From Maricaulis sp042095695 (GTDB lineage: Bacteria > Pseudomonadota > Alphaproteobacteria > Caulobacterales > Maricaulaceae), in assembly GCA_042095695.1 (NCBI GenBank), contig JBELMP010000061.1, positions 1 through 13,577 on the forward strand: a DNA stretch of 13,577 nt. Reading direction: 5' to 3'. Below the pieces are notes generated by a model. The model was given only the letters and a program-made list of their open reading frames with translations, was not told where the DNA came from and ran no database searches. The translations under genes and the position numbers were made by a program. How positions within the stretch are numbered: position 1 is the stretch's first letter; each line of letters starts with the position of its first letter. This document shows, one piece after another, positions 5,553 through 13,236 of this stretch.

Positions 5553-7178
5553 CTATTCGGCAGCCGGCTCGAGTTTCCTCTCAGCGAGACGGTCCGCCCG
5601 CGGGGCAGCCGCCCGGACATAGGGCTGAACATGATCTTCGAATGTCTTGAAGTTATCGATGAACATGGTCACGAGACGGTCCGCTTGAGCATCATAGGCT
5701 GCTCTGTCGGACCAAGTCTGGCGGGGGTCGAGAATGGCGGCGTCCACGCCTGGAACATGGACGGGCACCATGAAGCCGAAATTTTCGTCCTCACGATAAT
5801 TCGCCCGCTTGAGCGAGCCATCAAGGGCAGCATTGAGCAATGCCCGAGTCGCCTTGATCGGCATGCGCTGTCCTGTGCCATAGGCGCCGCCGGTCCAGCC
5901 GGTATTGACCAGCCAGCAATCGACCTGGTGTTCGGCGATGAGTTCGCGCAGCAGCGCGCCATACTCCGCCGGGTGGCGCGGCATGAAGGGCGCGCCGAAA
6001 CAGGCTGAGAAGGTCGCCGAGGGTTCCGTCACGCCTTTTTCGGTTCCGGCGACCTTGGCCGTATAGCCCGAGAGGAAGTGATACATGGCCTGCGCGGGGG
6101 TCAGCTTGGCGATCGGCGGCATGATGCCGAATGCATCGCAGGTCAGCATGATCAGGTTTTTCGGCTGTCCGCACGTGCCTGTCGCGCTGGCATTGGGAAT
6201 GGCGCTGATCGGATAGGCGCCGCGACTGTTCTCCGCCAGGCTGCCATCATCGAGATCGAGCTGGCGCGTGACCGGGTCCATCACGACATTCTCCAGCACC
6301 GTGCCCCACATCTTGGTTGTCGCGTGGATTTCCGGCTCGGCCTCTTCGCTGAGCCGGATCATCTTGGCATAACAACCGCCTTCGAAATTGAAGAGGCCAT
6401 TGGGTCCCCAGCCGTGTTCATCATCGCCGATGAGCGTGCGCGAGGCGTCCGCGGATAGGGTGGTTTTTCCGGTCCCTGACAGGCCAAAGAAGATTGCCGC
6501 ATCATCATCGCCGCAATTGACGGAACAATGCATCGGCATGATGTCCTTTTGCGGCAGCAGGTAGTTGAGGATGGTAAATACCGATTTCTTGGTTTCACCG
6601 GCATAGGATGTGCCGCCGATCAGCACCATTCGGCGCGCAAAATCGACCGCGATCACGGTTTCTGAGCGACAGCCATGTCGCGCCGGATCGGCTTTAAAAC
6701 TCGGCAGGTTGATAATCGTGAATTCAGCCTCGAAGTCGGCATAGTCGGCCGGCTCGGGAATGCGCAGCAGGTGCCGGATAAACAGCGAGTGCCAGGCAAG
6801 CTCATTGACCACGCGCACCGGCAGCCGGTGCTCCGGATCGGCACCGCCGAAGAGCTGCTGAACAAAGACATCGCGGCCGCCCATGTGTGCCTGGAAATCC
6901 GACAGAAGTGCGTCGAACTGTTCCGACGTCATCGCCTCATTATTGTCCCACCAGACCTGGTCTTCCGTTAAGGCATCACGAACCGTGAACTTGTCCCGGG
7001 CGGAGCGGCCCGTATGAGCGCCGGTTTTCACAACCAGGGCACCACCTTCCGCAATCTCGCCTTCTCCATGGCGAACAGCCTCCTGGTAAAGCCGCGCCTC
7101 ATTCCAGTTGAGATTGACGACGCCAGCCTTGAAACCGAGAGCGGCAAGACCGCCATCGAGACCATCTACTGCGGACAT
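5553..7178 (-). CDS. pckA: Phosphoenolpyruvate carboxykinase (ATP)
   Basis: The 541-residue cytosolic enzyme converts oxaloacetate plus ATP to phosphoenolpyruvate, the entry to gluconeogenesis from TCA-cycle carbon. ATP-type signatures are present: TGAHTGRSARDKF (52-64), GGTSYAGETKKSVF (188-201), the P-loop GLSGTGKTTL at 232-241, and IGDDEHGWG at 250-258 with the metal-binding Asp residues. Length matches the bacterial ATP-type family. ATG 7178 is chosen because MSAVDGLDGG aligns with the usual alphaproteobacterial N-terminus and GGGGGA lies about seven bases upstream. ATG 7205 and TTG 7223 are also in frame. It has its own terminator, so it is probably monocistronic. In many alphaproteobacteria pckA neighbours chvI/chvG/hprK; those genes are not visible here. 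Confidence 0.96.
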   Translation of the reverse strand: MSAVDGLDGGLAALGFKAGVVNLNWNEARLYQEAVRHGEGEIAEGGALVVKTGAHTGRSARDKFTVRDALTEDQVWWDNNEAMTSEQFDALLSDFQAHMGGRDVFVQQLFGGADPEHRLPVRVVNELAWHSLFIRHLLRIPEPADYADFEAEFTIINLPSFKADPARHGCRSETVIAVDFARRMVLIGGTSYAGETKKSVFTILNYLLPQKDIMPMHCSVNCGDDDAAIFFGLSGTGKTTLSADASRTLIGDDEHGWGPNGLFNFEGGCYAKMIRLSEEAEPEIHATTKMWGTVLENVVMDPVTRQLDLDDGSLAENSRGAYPISAIPNASATGTCGQPKNLIMLTCDAFGIMPPIAKLTPAQAMYHFLSGYTAKVAGTEKGVTEPSATFSACFGAPFMPRHPAEYGALLRELIAEHQVDCWLVNTGWTGGAYGTGQRMPIKATRALLNAALDGSLKRANYREDENFGFMVPVHVPGVDAAILDPRQTWSDRAAYDAQADRLVTMFIDNFKTFEDHVQPYVRAAAPRADRLAERKLEPAAE

Positions 7179-7383
7179 TTTATTTCCCCCGACTGGACCT
7201 CCCATGACGCGAGGCCTTTTCAATTCCTTTGACCGGTCCGATTTGCGGATCCGGGACGCGCGAGCAGCCTGTTCCGAGGACTGCGATCAGAGCCGTCAAC
7301 CCTAGCGCCGGTATCAGATCAGCAGCCGAGATGAAAGCCTCAACGCGGAGAAAATCCAATGCGAAAAATATGCCGAAGTGCAT

Positions 7384-7418
7384 GTTATCGCGAACATTTC
7401 TCGGATGTTCGCGGTAAC
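7384..7418. promoter_or_regulatory. 35-bp interrupted palindrome, possible operator
   Basis: The arms GTTATCGCGAACAT (7384-7397) and ATGTTCGCGGTAAC (7405-7418) are complementary at 13 of 14 positions, with the 7-base spacer TTCTCGG. It is about 205-240 bp upstream of the pckA start and about 95 bp past the pirin stop. No T-run follows on either strand, so it is not a standard terminator. The GAAC/GTTC spacing does not match the direct-repeat LexA box of alphaproteobacteria. A dimeric regulator site for pckA is a fair inference. Confidence 0.55.
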
Positions 7419-7467
7419 TCGCGAGCGATTGCAGATAGATCAGCTGAATTCGAACCTGTGCGACCAT

Positions 7468-7509
7468 GCAACTGAAGTTTTTCAGTCGCCTGCCCACAAA
7501 TGAGGCAGG
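7468..7509 (-). other. Two adjacent hairpins after the pirin gene
   Basis: On the minus strand, CCTGCC/GGCAGG (7509-7504 with 7494-7489) is followed by GCGACTGAA/TTCAGTTGC (7489-7481 with 7476-7468, one G-T pair) around AAAC. They begin 4 bp after the pirin stop. There is no downstream T-tract, so they may protect the 3' end of the transcript or act as a factor-dependent terminator. Confidence 0.4.
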
Positions 7510-7513
7510 TCGA

Positions 7514-8413
7514 CTAGTCGTCGGGAAGCGGAATGAACTCGCTTTCGCCCGCTGGCAGGGTAAAGCGTCCCCCGGCGGGAAATCCGGTCGCGCCGGCCTG
7601 GCGCCAGTCGGCCTTGGCGATTTCGAGGCGTTCCTTGGTCGATGCGACGAAATTCCAATAGATCTGCCGACTGCCCAAGGGTGCGCCGCCGCAGAGCATG
7701 ATTTTACTGTCCGCGCTGGCGGTAAGCTTCGGCGTGCTGCCGGTGGCTAGAACCGCCATCGAGCCCGGCTCGAGGGGCGAGCCATCGATTTCCACTTCCC
7801 CCTCTACAAGGTAGACCGCGCGTTCTTCATGGTCGATGTCGAGTCGGGTCTGCGTTCCTGTCGGCAATTCGCCATGCAGGTAGAAGATCGGTGAGAAGCT
7901 GTCGACCGGCGCCTCATGCCCCCAGGCGTCGCCGAGAATGAGGCGGTAGCGGGCGCCATCGCGATCGAAATCCGGGAGAGTGTCCGCCGGGGCGTGCTGA
8001 AAAGCAGCCTCGGCATCTTCAGACTGCTCTGGCAAGGCGACCCAGGTCTGGATCCCGTACAGATGCTGTCCGGCAGCACGTTCCTCTGGCGGTGTACGCT
8101 CGGAGTGCACAACGCCATGCCCGGCCGTCATCCAATTCACATCACCCGGCCGGATTACCGCGTCGACGCCAACGGTGTCCTGGTGTCGAATAGCCCCGCT
8201 GAACAGATAGGTCACGGTCGCCAGACCGATATGGGGGTGGGGGCGCACGTCCATGCCGGCTCCAGGCTTGAAGGTGACAGGGCCCATCTGGTCAAAGAAG
8301 ATGAAGGGGCCCACCAGGCGGCGCTTGGCATGTGGCAGCACGCGTTTGACCTGAAATCCGTCGCCAAGGTCGCGTCCGCGCCCAGGGATGATCTGCTCTA
8401 TGCTGGCGTTCAT
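7514..8413 (-). CDS. Pirin family protein
   Basis: The 299-residue protein has the bicupin pirin fold. The N-terminal cupin carries the metal ligands: RPHPHIGLATVTY gives H59 and H61, and GHGVVHSE gives H103 and E105, matching the iron-binding set of human and bacterial pirins. The C-terminal cupin (about 180-290) lacks such ligands, as usual. Family members include quercetin 2,3-dioxygenases and redox-responsive regulators; bacterial roles are diverse, so the substrate cannot be told from sequence. It is cytosolic with no signal peptide. ATG 8413 has AAGGA about eight bases upstream. The gene stands alone, divergent from the M28 peptidase across 90 bp. Confidence 0.93.
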   Translation of the reverse strand: MNASIEQIIPGRGRDLGDGFQVKRVLPHAKRRLVGPFIFFDQMGPVTFKPGAGMDVRPHPHIGLATVTYLFSGAIRHQDTVGVDAVIRPGDVNWMTAGHGVVHSERTPPEERAAGQHLYGIQTWVALPEQSEDAEAAFQHAPADTLPDFDRDGARYRLILGDAWGHEAPVDSFSPIFYLHGELPTGTQTRLDIDHEERAVYLVEGEVEIDGSPLEPGSMAVLATGSTPKLTASADSKIMLCGGAPLGSRQIYWNFVASTKERLEIAKADWRQAGATGFPAGGRFTLPAGESEFIPLPDD

Positions 8414-8438
8414 GGGTCGATCCTTCGCGCTAAACGGC

Positions 8439-8444
8439 TATAAT
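8439..8444 (+). promoter_or_regulatory. Consensus-like -10 box upstream of the M28 peptidase
   Basis: A perfect TATAAT lies in the 90-bp divergent region, about 60 bp before the peptidase start. The bases 17 upstream (GTCGAT) are a poor -35, so the assignment rests on the -10 box alone. Confidence 0.3.
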
Positions 8445-8503
8445 CAGTTTGTCACAATTCGCCGCAGCGGGTTGATCCTGGGATAAAATGTGGAGGCGGG
8501 GCC

Positions 8504-9913
8504 ATGAAATCAATCATCGCGGCCGGATTGGGATTAATTTTCACCACGGCAGTAGCAGCTCAGCCGACACCGGACCAGCTGGAGACCGCGTCTCTCTTGC
8601 GCGATCGCGCGCTTGAAAGTGAACTGGCCTGGGACATTATCGAATCCCTGACAACCGAGGTCGGCCCGCGTCTCGCCGGTTCCGAGGCGGAGGCCCGCGC
8701 GCGCGACTGGGGGCAGGCGCTGGGCGAAGAACTCGGGTTTGATCGAGTCTCCATCGAAGAATTTACAATGCCGTTCTGGGATCGCGGTGAACTCGCGATT
8801 CAAATGACCGCACCCTATGAACAGGCGCTCTATGGCACTGCGCTCGGCGGTTCCGGACGCTCGCCGCGCTTGCGGCCGATCAATACCGATATTGTCTATT
8901 TCCGTACCGTCCGCGACTTGATGGCGGTCGAGGATGGCGCACTGGAAGGCCGGATCGCTTTCGTTGATGGGGAGATGATCGTGCGCAGCCAGACCGGCGC
9001 TGGCTATGGCCCGGCCAATCAGCGCCGGCGGATTGGGTGGCAGCATGCCGAGCGCGCCGGTGCCGAAGCCCTTGTCGTGCGATCCGTCGGGTCCTCCAAT
9101 CACCGTTTTCCGCATACGGGTATGATGACGTCAGACGAGGATAGCTGGGCGGAAATCCCCGTAATCGCGATCTCTAACCCCGATGCGGACAATCTGCGCC
9201 GATTGCACGAGCTTGGTGAAACGATCGAAATGAGAATTCGTTCGGGAGCGGGCTGGCAGGGCCAGGTGACCAGCGGCAATGTTGTGCTGGACCTGGTTGG
9301 CAGCGAAAGCCCCGAGGAAATCGTTCTTATCGGCGGGCATCTCGATAGCTGGGATCTTGGAACCGGAGCCGTTGATGACGGTGCTGGCGTCGCCATCACT
9401 GTCGCTGCCGCGCAGTTAATCGCGCAGCTCCCCGAGCGGCCGCGGCGGACCATTCGGGTCGTCATGTTCGGAGCGGAAGAGGTCGGCCTGCTTGGTGCGA
9501 GGGCTTACGCATCGCGGCATTTCGACAATCTTGGCAATCATGTCCTCGCCTCGGAATCCGATTTCGGGGCAGGGCCCGTCTGGCGGATCGTGTCCAACGT
9601 CAATCCGGAGGCAAATTCGACCATTGATGCGATGGGGCATGTTATCGAACCCCTTGGCATTCTCCGCGGTGGCAGCAATGTGCCCGGGGGCGGTCCGGAT
9701 ATTATTCCGCTTGCCATGGCTGGTGTCCCGACCTTCCGCCTGAGCCAGGACGGAACCGATTATTTCGATCTCCATCACACGCCGGACGATACACTCGACA
9801 AAATTGATCCAGACGCTCTGGCTCAGAATGTTGCGGCCTGGGCGGCGTCCATTTACCTGGCCGCGGACACGGATGTGGAATTCCGTCCGGACACGGTGTC
9901 GCTCGGCGACTAG
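8504..9913 (+). CDS. Secreted M28-family zinc metallopeptidase
   Basis: The 469-residue protein begins with a Sec signal peptide (1-19, cleavage likely after AVAA). A PA-like inserted domain follows at about 125-245, then the M28 catalytic domain from about 258. Candidate co-catalytic zinc ligands are H279 and D291 (GGHLDSWDLGTGAVDDGAG), E325/E326 (FGAEEVGLLG, general base plus ligand), D353 (SESDFG) and the His of DLHHTPDDT (424-425). This resembles aminopeptidases and carboxypeptidase Q-like members, so it is probably a periplasmic or secreted exopeptidase; the specificity is not predictable. GGAGG lies eight bases before ATG 8504. It is transcribed alone and ends at a bidirectional terminator. 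Confidence 0.93.
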   Translation: MKSIIAAGLGLIFTTAVAAQPTPDQLETASLLRDRALESELAWDIIESLTTEVGPRLAGSEAEARARDWGQALGEELGFDRVSIEEFTMPFWDRGELAIQMTAPYEQALYGTALGGSGRSPRLRPINTDIVYFRTVRDLMAVEDGALEGRIAFVDGEMIVRSQTGAGYGPANQRRRIGWQHAERAGAEALVVRSVGSSNHRFPHTGMMTSDEDSWAEIPVIAISNPDADNLRRLHELGETIEMRIRSGAGWQGQVTSGNVVLDLVGSESPEEIVLIGGHLDSWDLGTGAVDDGAGVAITVAAAQLIAQLPERPRRTIRVVMFGAEEVGLLGARAYASRHFDNLGNHVLASESDFGAGPVWRIVSNVNPEANSTIDAMGHVIEPLGILRGGSNVPGGGPDIIPLAMAGVPTFRLSQDGTDYFDLHHTPDDTLDKIDPDALAQNVAAWAASIYLAADTDVEFRPDTVSLGD

Positions 9914-9929
9914 ACCCAATCTTGCGGCC

Positions 9930-9962
9930 AAAGAAAAACCCCGGTCCAGGCCGGGGTTTTTT
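9930..9962. terminator. Bidirectional intrinsic terminator
   Basis: CCCCGG (9939-9944) and CCGGGG (9951-9956) form a perfect stem with loop TCCAGG. Six Ts follow on the plus strand (9957-9962), and the A-rich left flank (AAAGAAAAA) gives a T-rich tract on the minus strand. It lies between the convergent M28 peptidase (ends 9913) and GST gene (ends 9991), and so can stop both. Confidence 0.9.
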
Positions 9963-9990
9963 GTACGTTTTCTTGGGACCGCAGGCTTGA

Positions 9991-10656
9991 TCAGGCGTAG
10001 TCGTAAGCCCCCCCCTTCTCAAGTGCCCTTTGATAGGCCGGACGGGCATGAATGCGATCCAGATAGGCCTTGATATGGGGATAATCCGAAAAGCCGTTCA
10101 TGCGTGCGCTGGCCGCTTCCAGAGGAAAGCTCATCTGGAAATCAGCGCCGGTCAGAGCCTCGCCGCAGAACCAGGTATTCTCGCTCAGATGGCTGTTGAT
10201 ATAGTCAAGATTGAGCCGGTTTTCCGGGCCGTGATAGCTCGTTTCCAGCTGTTTCGCGATGCCTTTGACGACCGGACGGACAAAGAAGGGAACGCGGGCC
10301 TGCTCGAGCCGCGTGCCCATCAGCGCGATCAGAAGGGGCGGCATTAGCGTGCCCTCCGAATAGTGCATCCAGTAGACATAGTCGCGATAGGCGGCGCTCT
10401 CGCGGTCTGGCCGGAATTGGGGCAGGCGGGTATCGATCAGATATTCAATGATTGCGCCGGACTCGGCGATCACCTGATTACCGTCGCTCAGGAGCGGCGA
10501 TTTGCCCAGCGGGTGAATGTCCCGCAGCGTTTCGGGTGCGCGCATGGTCTCGCTGTCGCGCTCATACAGGCGCAGCTCGTAATCCATACCGGTCTCTTCC
10601 AGCAGCCAGAGCAGGCGCTGGGAGCGAGAATTGTTCAAATGGTGCAGAATGAGCAT
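9991..10656 (-). CDS. Glutathione S-transferase family protein
   Basis: The 221-residue cytosolic protein has the two-domain GST layout. The N-terminal thioredoxin-like domain (about 1-78) carries an NNSRSQR segment at 8-14, where the catalytic Ser/Cys is usually found, a P-loop cis-proline region (GKSPLL, 51-56), and the glutathione-binding ESGAIIEYL at 65-73. The helical C-terminal domain (about 90-210) contains GADFQMSF, similar to the N-capping box of the family. Substrate and class are not evident. ATG 10656 is chosen; a GTG one codon upstream is also possible, and the ribosome-binding site is weak either way. A small same-strand gene lies 110 bp upstream, with two short inverted repeats in the gap. 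Confidence 0.9.
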   Translation of the reverse strand: MLILHHLNNSRSQRLLWLLEETGMDYELRLYERDSETMRAPETLRDIHPLGKSPLLSDGNQVIAESGAIIEYLIDTRLPQFRPDRESAAYRDYVYWMHYSEGTLMPPLLIALMGTRLEQARVPFFVRPVVKGIAKQLETSYHGPENRLNLDYINSHLSENTWFCGEALTGADFQMSFPLEAASARMNGFSDYPHIKAYLDRIHARPAYQRALEKGGAYDYA

Positions 10657-10680
10657 CACTGATCCGCCAACTACCTCAGA

Positions 10681-10714
10681 ACGGCTGAAGTAGGCCGTTG
10701 AGACTGGGTCTCAA
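10681..10714. repeat. Two short inverted repeats upstream of the GST gene
   Basis: ACGGC/GCCGT (10681-10685 with 10694-10698) and the perfect TTGAGAC/GTCTCAA (10698-10704 with 10708-10714, 3-base loop) lie back to back in the gap upstream of the GST start. No T-tract follows. They may be an operator or an RNA structure. Confidence 0.35.
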
Positions 10715-10766
10715 GTGCTGATGCCCAACAAATTGATGCGTTCGGGGAAGAGGGCCTGTCTTGCCC

Positions 10767-11069
10767 TTAGTCGTTTGGCGCGTCCCAGCCATCAAGGCGC
10801 ATACCGGTATCGAGGCCATGCCGCTGCAAGTGTACGCGCATTTGTTCCGCGATTTGCCGATCACCACCCGCGAGATCGCCGATGGTGAAGATGCTCAGGC
10901 GGGCGACCTGACCGGCATAGATATGCCCATGATCGGCCAATGAGAAAGCCAGTTCGAGCAAATGCGGAGCGCGTGCGCAGAAGCTGATTATGTCCTGGTC
11001 AGCCGCCGGATTGGATCGCGTTCGATCCCAGACCTGGTCCGCATCATTGTAAAGCTCATAAACAGCCAT
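10767..11069 (-). CDS. Small protein of unknown function
   Basis: This is a 100-residue protein with no family I recognise. It has no signal peptide or membrane segment. It is acidic and mostly helical in appearance, with a central hydrophobic stretch (about 38-56, PHLLELAFSLADHGHIYAG) and a basic helix with two His near 80-90. The start MAVYELYNDADQVWD is supported by AGGTG seven bases before ATG 11069; the frame is open further upstream but without a better site. It ends at TAA 10769, 110 bp before the GST gene on the same strand. Codon use matches its GC-rich neighbours, so it is likely a real gene. Confidence 0.6.
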   Translation of the reverse strand: MAVYELYNDADQVWDRTRSNPAADQDIISFCARAPHLLELAFSLADHGHIYAGQVARLSIFTIGDLAGGDRQIAEQMRVHLQRHGLDTGMRLDGWDAPND

Positions 11070-11227
11070 TGCGGCACACCTAGTAGTGAGTTGGAACAAC
11101 AACACTATATATGGTGGGTCCGAATCGGGCCGCGCTGAAGCCCGCTCCGCCGCTGGAGGCGCAGGAAAATGTGGAAAACCGGTGATGCCGGGCGCGCCTA
11201 TCCCGTGTAAGCCCGTGGCTCAGGACG

Positions 11228-12016
11228 CTAGATGCCCGCCCAGCGCACCCGTACACCAAGTGCCGAGAACACATCATCCCAATAGCGACGCAGAGCACCG
11301 CGCTGCTCAGCTTCCCAGCCGTCGCGCGGGATCAGGCGGATTTCCAGATCAACACCCCGAAGATTGTCGCCATAGGTTTCGCGGATCGCGTTCGCGACCG
11401 TATTCGCACCGGGAACACGCTGCTGGAGATTGCCCCGACCCCGTCCATAAACCGTGAAAATATCGGAATTCTGGAGCATGTCCGAGACCAGCACGATACG
11501 ACGATAGGGTGCCGTACGATCGAAGGCCGGGTCCTGGGTCAGCCTCGCCAGCGCCTCGATAATCGGGCTGGACGGCGCATTCTTCGGCAGGATCAGGTCG
11601 GCGAGGGCGCGGTCCAGCGGATCGGCGAAGAGGGCCTCGTAGCGCGCCTGGACCCGGCTCGGATTGCGATAGAGTGGATTAACCTGCTCGCCAGCGCCCG
11701 GATTGCAGAGCGAAAAGCGATTGGTATTGCGCAGCTGACCGCTCTCATTGAGCTCATAAAGCGACATGCGCTCGCCGACGGCCAGCTGGTCGCGCTCGTC
11801 GAGGATCACATTGCCAATCGAGTTTGCCTGTTCGCGGGAATAAAGATCCGTCTTGTCGATCACCACCACGCGGTGGGGCGGCGTGACACCCACCAGGCAG
11901 AGCGTCTGGCTGTCATACTCGTCCGGCTGCAGCACGAAGGCGGCGTAGCTGATGACGCCGAGGATCCCGATCACAAAGACCAGGTTGAAAAAGCCTATGA
12001 TATCGCGTCCCGACAT
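11228..12016 (-). CDS. Single-pass membrane protein with degenerate VWA-like domain
   Basis: The 262-residue protein has an N-terminal transmembrane anchor (about 7-28) and a soluble domain. The core strand HRVVVIDKTDLYS (48-60) resembles the first MIDAS motif of von Willebrand A domains (DxSxS), but here it reads D54-x-T56-x-L58, so one ligand is missing. RRIVLVSDM (172-180) resembles the strand bearing the second Asp (D179). SSPIIEALARL (149-159) sits where the MIDAS threonine region would be. The family match comes from pattern reading, not a search, and I give no function. It follows the four-helix membrane protein by 65 bp on the same strand, with AAGGGGGG before ATG 12016. The two probably form one operon and a membrane complex. 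Confidence 0.7.
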   Translation of the reverse strand: MSGRDIIGFFNLVFVIGILGVISYAAFVLQPDEYDSQTLCLVGVTPPHRVVVIDKTDLYSREQANSIGNVILDERDQLAVGERMSLYELNESGQLRNTNRFSLCNPGAGEQVNPLYRNPSRVQARYEALFADPLDRALADLILPKNAPSSPIIEALARLTQDPAFDRTAPYRRIVLVSDMLQNSDIFTVYGRGRGNLQQRVPGANTVANAIRETYGDNLRGVDLEIRLIPRDGWEAEQRGALRRYWDDVFSALGVRVRWAGI

Positions 12017-12046
12017 GTTCCCCCCTTGTCGCTCCGCCGGCTCTCC

Positions 12047-12072
12047 CCCCGATGGCCCGGAGACCGTCGGGG
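12047..12072 (-). other. Stem-loop between the two membrane-pair genes
   Basis: CCCCGATGG (12047-12055) and CCGTCGGGG (12064-12072) form a 9-bp stem with one mismatch in the minus-strand RNA and an 8-base loop. It lies in the 65-bp gap between the two genes. With no T-tract it is more likely a stability or processing element than a terminator. Confidence 0.4.
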
Positions 12073-12081
12073 AGGCGCCGA

Positions 12082-13035
12082 TTACTGTTCCGGGTTGGCT
12101 ACCGGATCCGAGTGCTGATCCATTGCGCCGGGACCAGCGAGGTCACGATTGATCGAGACCAGCATTTCATTTGCATCGACCAGCTTGGCCAGTTCAGGCT
12201 CGCTCATCTTGCGGGCATCCTTGAAACCGGTCTCGATCGTCTTGGTCAGATCGCGGGAGGCGGCTTCCGCACGCTTGGTGACACCGGCATAGCCCAGGAT
12301 GGGGTCCGAGAAGGTCCGGCCCTTATAGGCGGCGATGGCGGCAAACGTCGTTCCGAGGATGAAGAGCAGCAGCGCTTCCAGCGTCTCAAATCCGAACGGA
12401 TTGGCGCGCGCGGCACTGACAGGTGCCAGGATTTCTCCGGTCACATCGGCCCCGCCCATGGCAAGCGTGGCGGCATTGAGCTCTAGCAAGTCACGGAAGT
12501 GTGCGGCGGTGAGATTCAGTCCGATCAGGGCGACAGACGTGGCCAGGATGGTGGCGACGCCCAAACCGATATGCAGGGGGCGATGCGGATTCGACAAAAG
12601 GCGGAAGCCCAGAAATCCGATCAGGAAGAAGGCCGCGATCACATTGGTGAATGAAACCGTTATGGCTTGCAGCCAGCCGCCCAGCAGACCGAGGTCCGAA
12701 CCGGTCGAGAAGAAGTATGCATTTGCCAGGCCTTCAAACAGGACCAGGCCTGCGAGGATGGAGAAATGCATCATGTGGGATTTCGGATAAATGGCAGCGC
12801 GCTCGATCGGCTTGACGCCCGTGGCGGTGTCGCCGCGACCCCGGCGTGGCTGAACAGCTCCGCCCCAGGTCGCGCGGAAAAGGACAAGGTCATTGCGACG
12901 CGCGTCGGCGAATGCCATGGCGCCGTCGAGCTTCGACATCTCCACAGCTGAACGCATCTCGCGATATGCCTGCAGATGGCTCACCGGTTCACCTAACTCG
13001 TCACGCTCGAATTGCGTGGTCACGTCTAAGGGCAT
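12082..13035 (-). CDS. Four-helix membrane protein of unknown function
   Basis: The 317-residue protein has a polar, probably cytosolic N-terminal region of about 85 residues and four likely transmembrane helices at about 89-110, 121-148, 153-174 and 216-236. A charged C-terminal tail of about 80 residues (240-317) is rich in Lys, Glu, Asp and Arg and could form a coiled coil. The 40-residue segment between helices 3 and 4 would be periplasmic. I recognise no family. It is not an obvious MotA/ExbB-type channel, and there is no P-loop or nuclease motif. It is the first gene of a pair with the VWA-like protein. ATG 13035 follows a G-rich Shine-Dalgarno-like stretch (GGGGGGAAGG). The promoter presumably lies in the 201-bp divergent gap. 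Confidence 0.8.
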   Translation of the reverse strand: MPLDVTTQFERDELGEPVSHLQAYREMRSAVEMSKLDGAMAFADARRNDLVLFRATWGGAVQPRRGRGDTATGVKPIERAAIYPKSHMMHFSILAGLVLFEGLANAYFFSTGSDLGLLGGWLQAITVSFTNVIAAFFLIGFLGFRLLSNPHRPLHIGLGVATILATSVALIGLNLTAAHFRDLLELNAATLAMGGADVTGEILAPVSAARANPFGFETLEALLLFILGTTFAAIAAYKGRTFSDPILGYAGVTKRAEAASRDLTKTIETGFKDARKMSEPELAKLVDANEMLVSINRDLAGPGAMDQHSDPVANPEQ

Positions 13036-13082
13036 GGCCTTCCCCCCAAAATTGAATGGATCCAGCGGATCCGGTTGTGGCT

Positions 13083-13097
13083 ATTAACATGGTTAAT
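13083..13097. promoter_or_regulatory. Perfect dyad ATTAAC-ATG-GTTAAT
   Basis: A 6-bp perfect inverted repeat with a 3-base spacer lies about 50 bp upstream of the four-helix membrane protein start, inside the divergent region. It contains TTAA-N5-TTAA, which resembles but does not fit the CtrA box (TTAA-N7-TTAA). It may be an operator for the pair. Confidence 0.4.
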
Positions 13098-13170
13098 GAT
13101 CAAATGTGGCAGCGAAATGCGCGGGTCGGGGCAATTTTGCGAAACTGACATGAACGCACCATGAGCGCGC

Positions 13171-13199
13171 TTGCTGGGTCTACAGGGGTAAGCTACAGT
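13171..13199 (+). promoter_or_regulatory. Candidate promoter for the Tat-exported protein
   Basis: TTGCTG (13171-13176) and TACAGT (13194-13199) are separated by the ideal 17 bases. Transcription would start near 13206, giving a leader of about 30 bases with a good ribosome-binding site before ATG 13237. Confidence 0.4.
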
Positions 13200-13236
13200 T
13201 ATTTTTCGTAAATTCTTGAACTCGGGGGAGCGGTAA

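Larger units (their letters stand above)
7179..7513. other. Intergenic region upstream of pckA (335 bp)
   Basis: It separates the pckA start from the pirin stop; both genes are on the minus strand. It contains a 35-bp near-perfect palindrome (7384-7418) and two small hairpins (7468-7489, 7489-7509). No promoter box with good spacing was recognised. A minus-strand open frame (7180-7497) ends in a vaguely lipoprotein-like segment but has no convincing ribosome-binding site, so I do not call it. The pckA promoter should lie here. Confidence 0.6.

Noticed and set aside
7384..7418. LexA/SOS box interpretation of the palindrome
   Set aside because: Alphaproteobacterial LexA sites are direct repeats of GTTC with 7-base spacing; here GAAC and GTTC form an inverted repeat with 11 bases between.
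7180..7497. 105-residue minus-strand frame upstream of pckA with a lipoprotein-like LGTGC segment
   Set aside because: No ribosome-binding site, no recognisable family, it spans the palindrome and hairpins, and the plus strand is equally open. The region is more likely regulatory.
10681..10714. Terminator for the small unknown gene
   Set aside because: The two short inverted repeats lack a T-tract, so an intrinsic terminator is not supported.
12082..13035. MotA/ExbB-like component of a Zorya-type defence system
   Set aside because: The helix pattern alone does not support it, no MotB-like partner or helicase/nuclease gene is visible, and the partner has a VWA-like rather than an OmpA-like domain.
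13083..13097. CtrA-binding site
   Set aside because: The two TTAA half-sites are 5 bases apart, not the 7 of the consensus.
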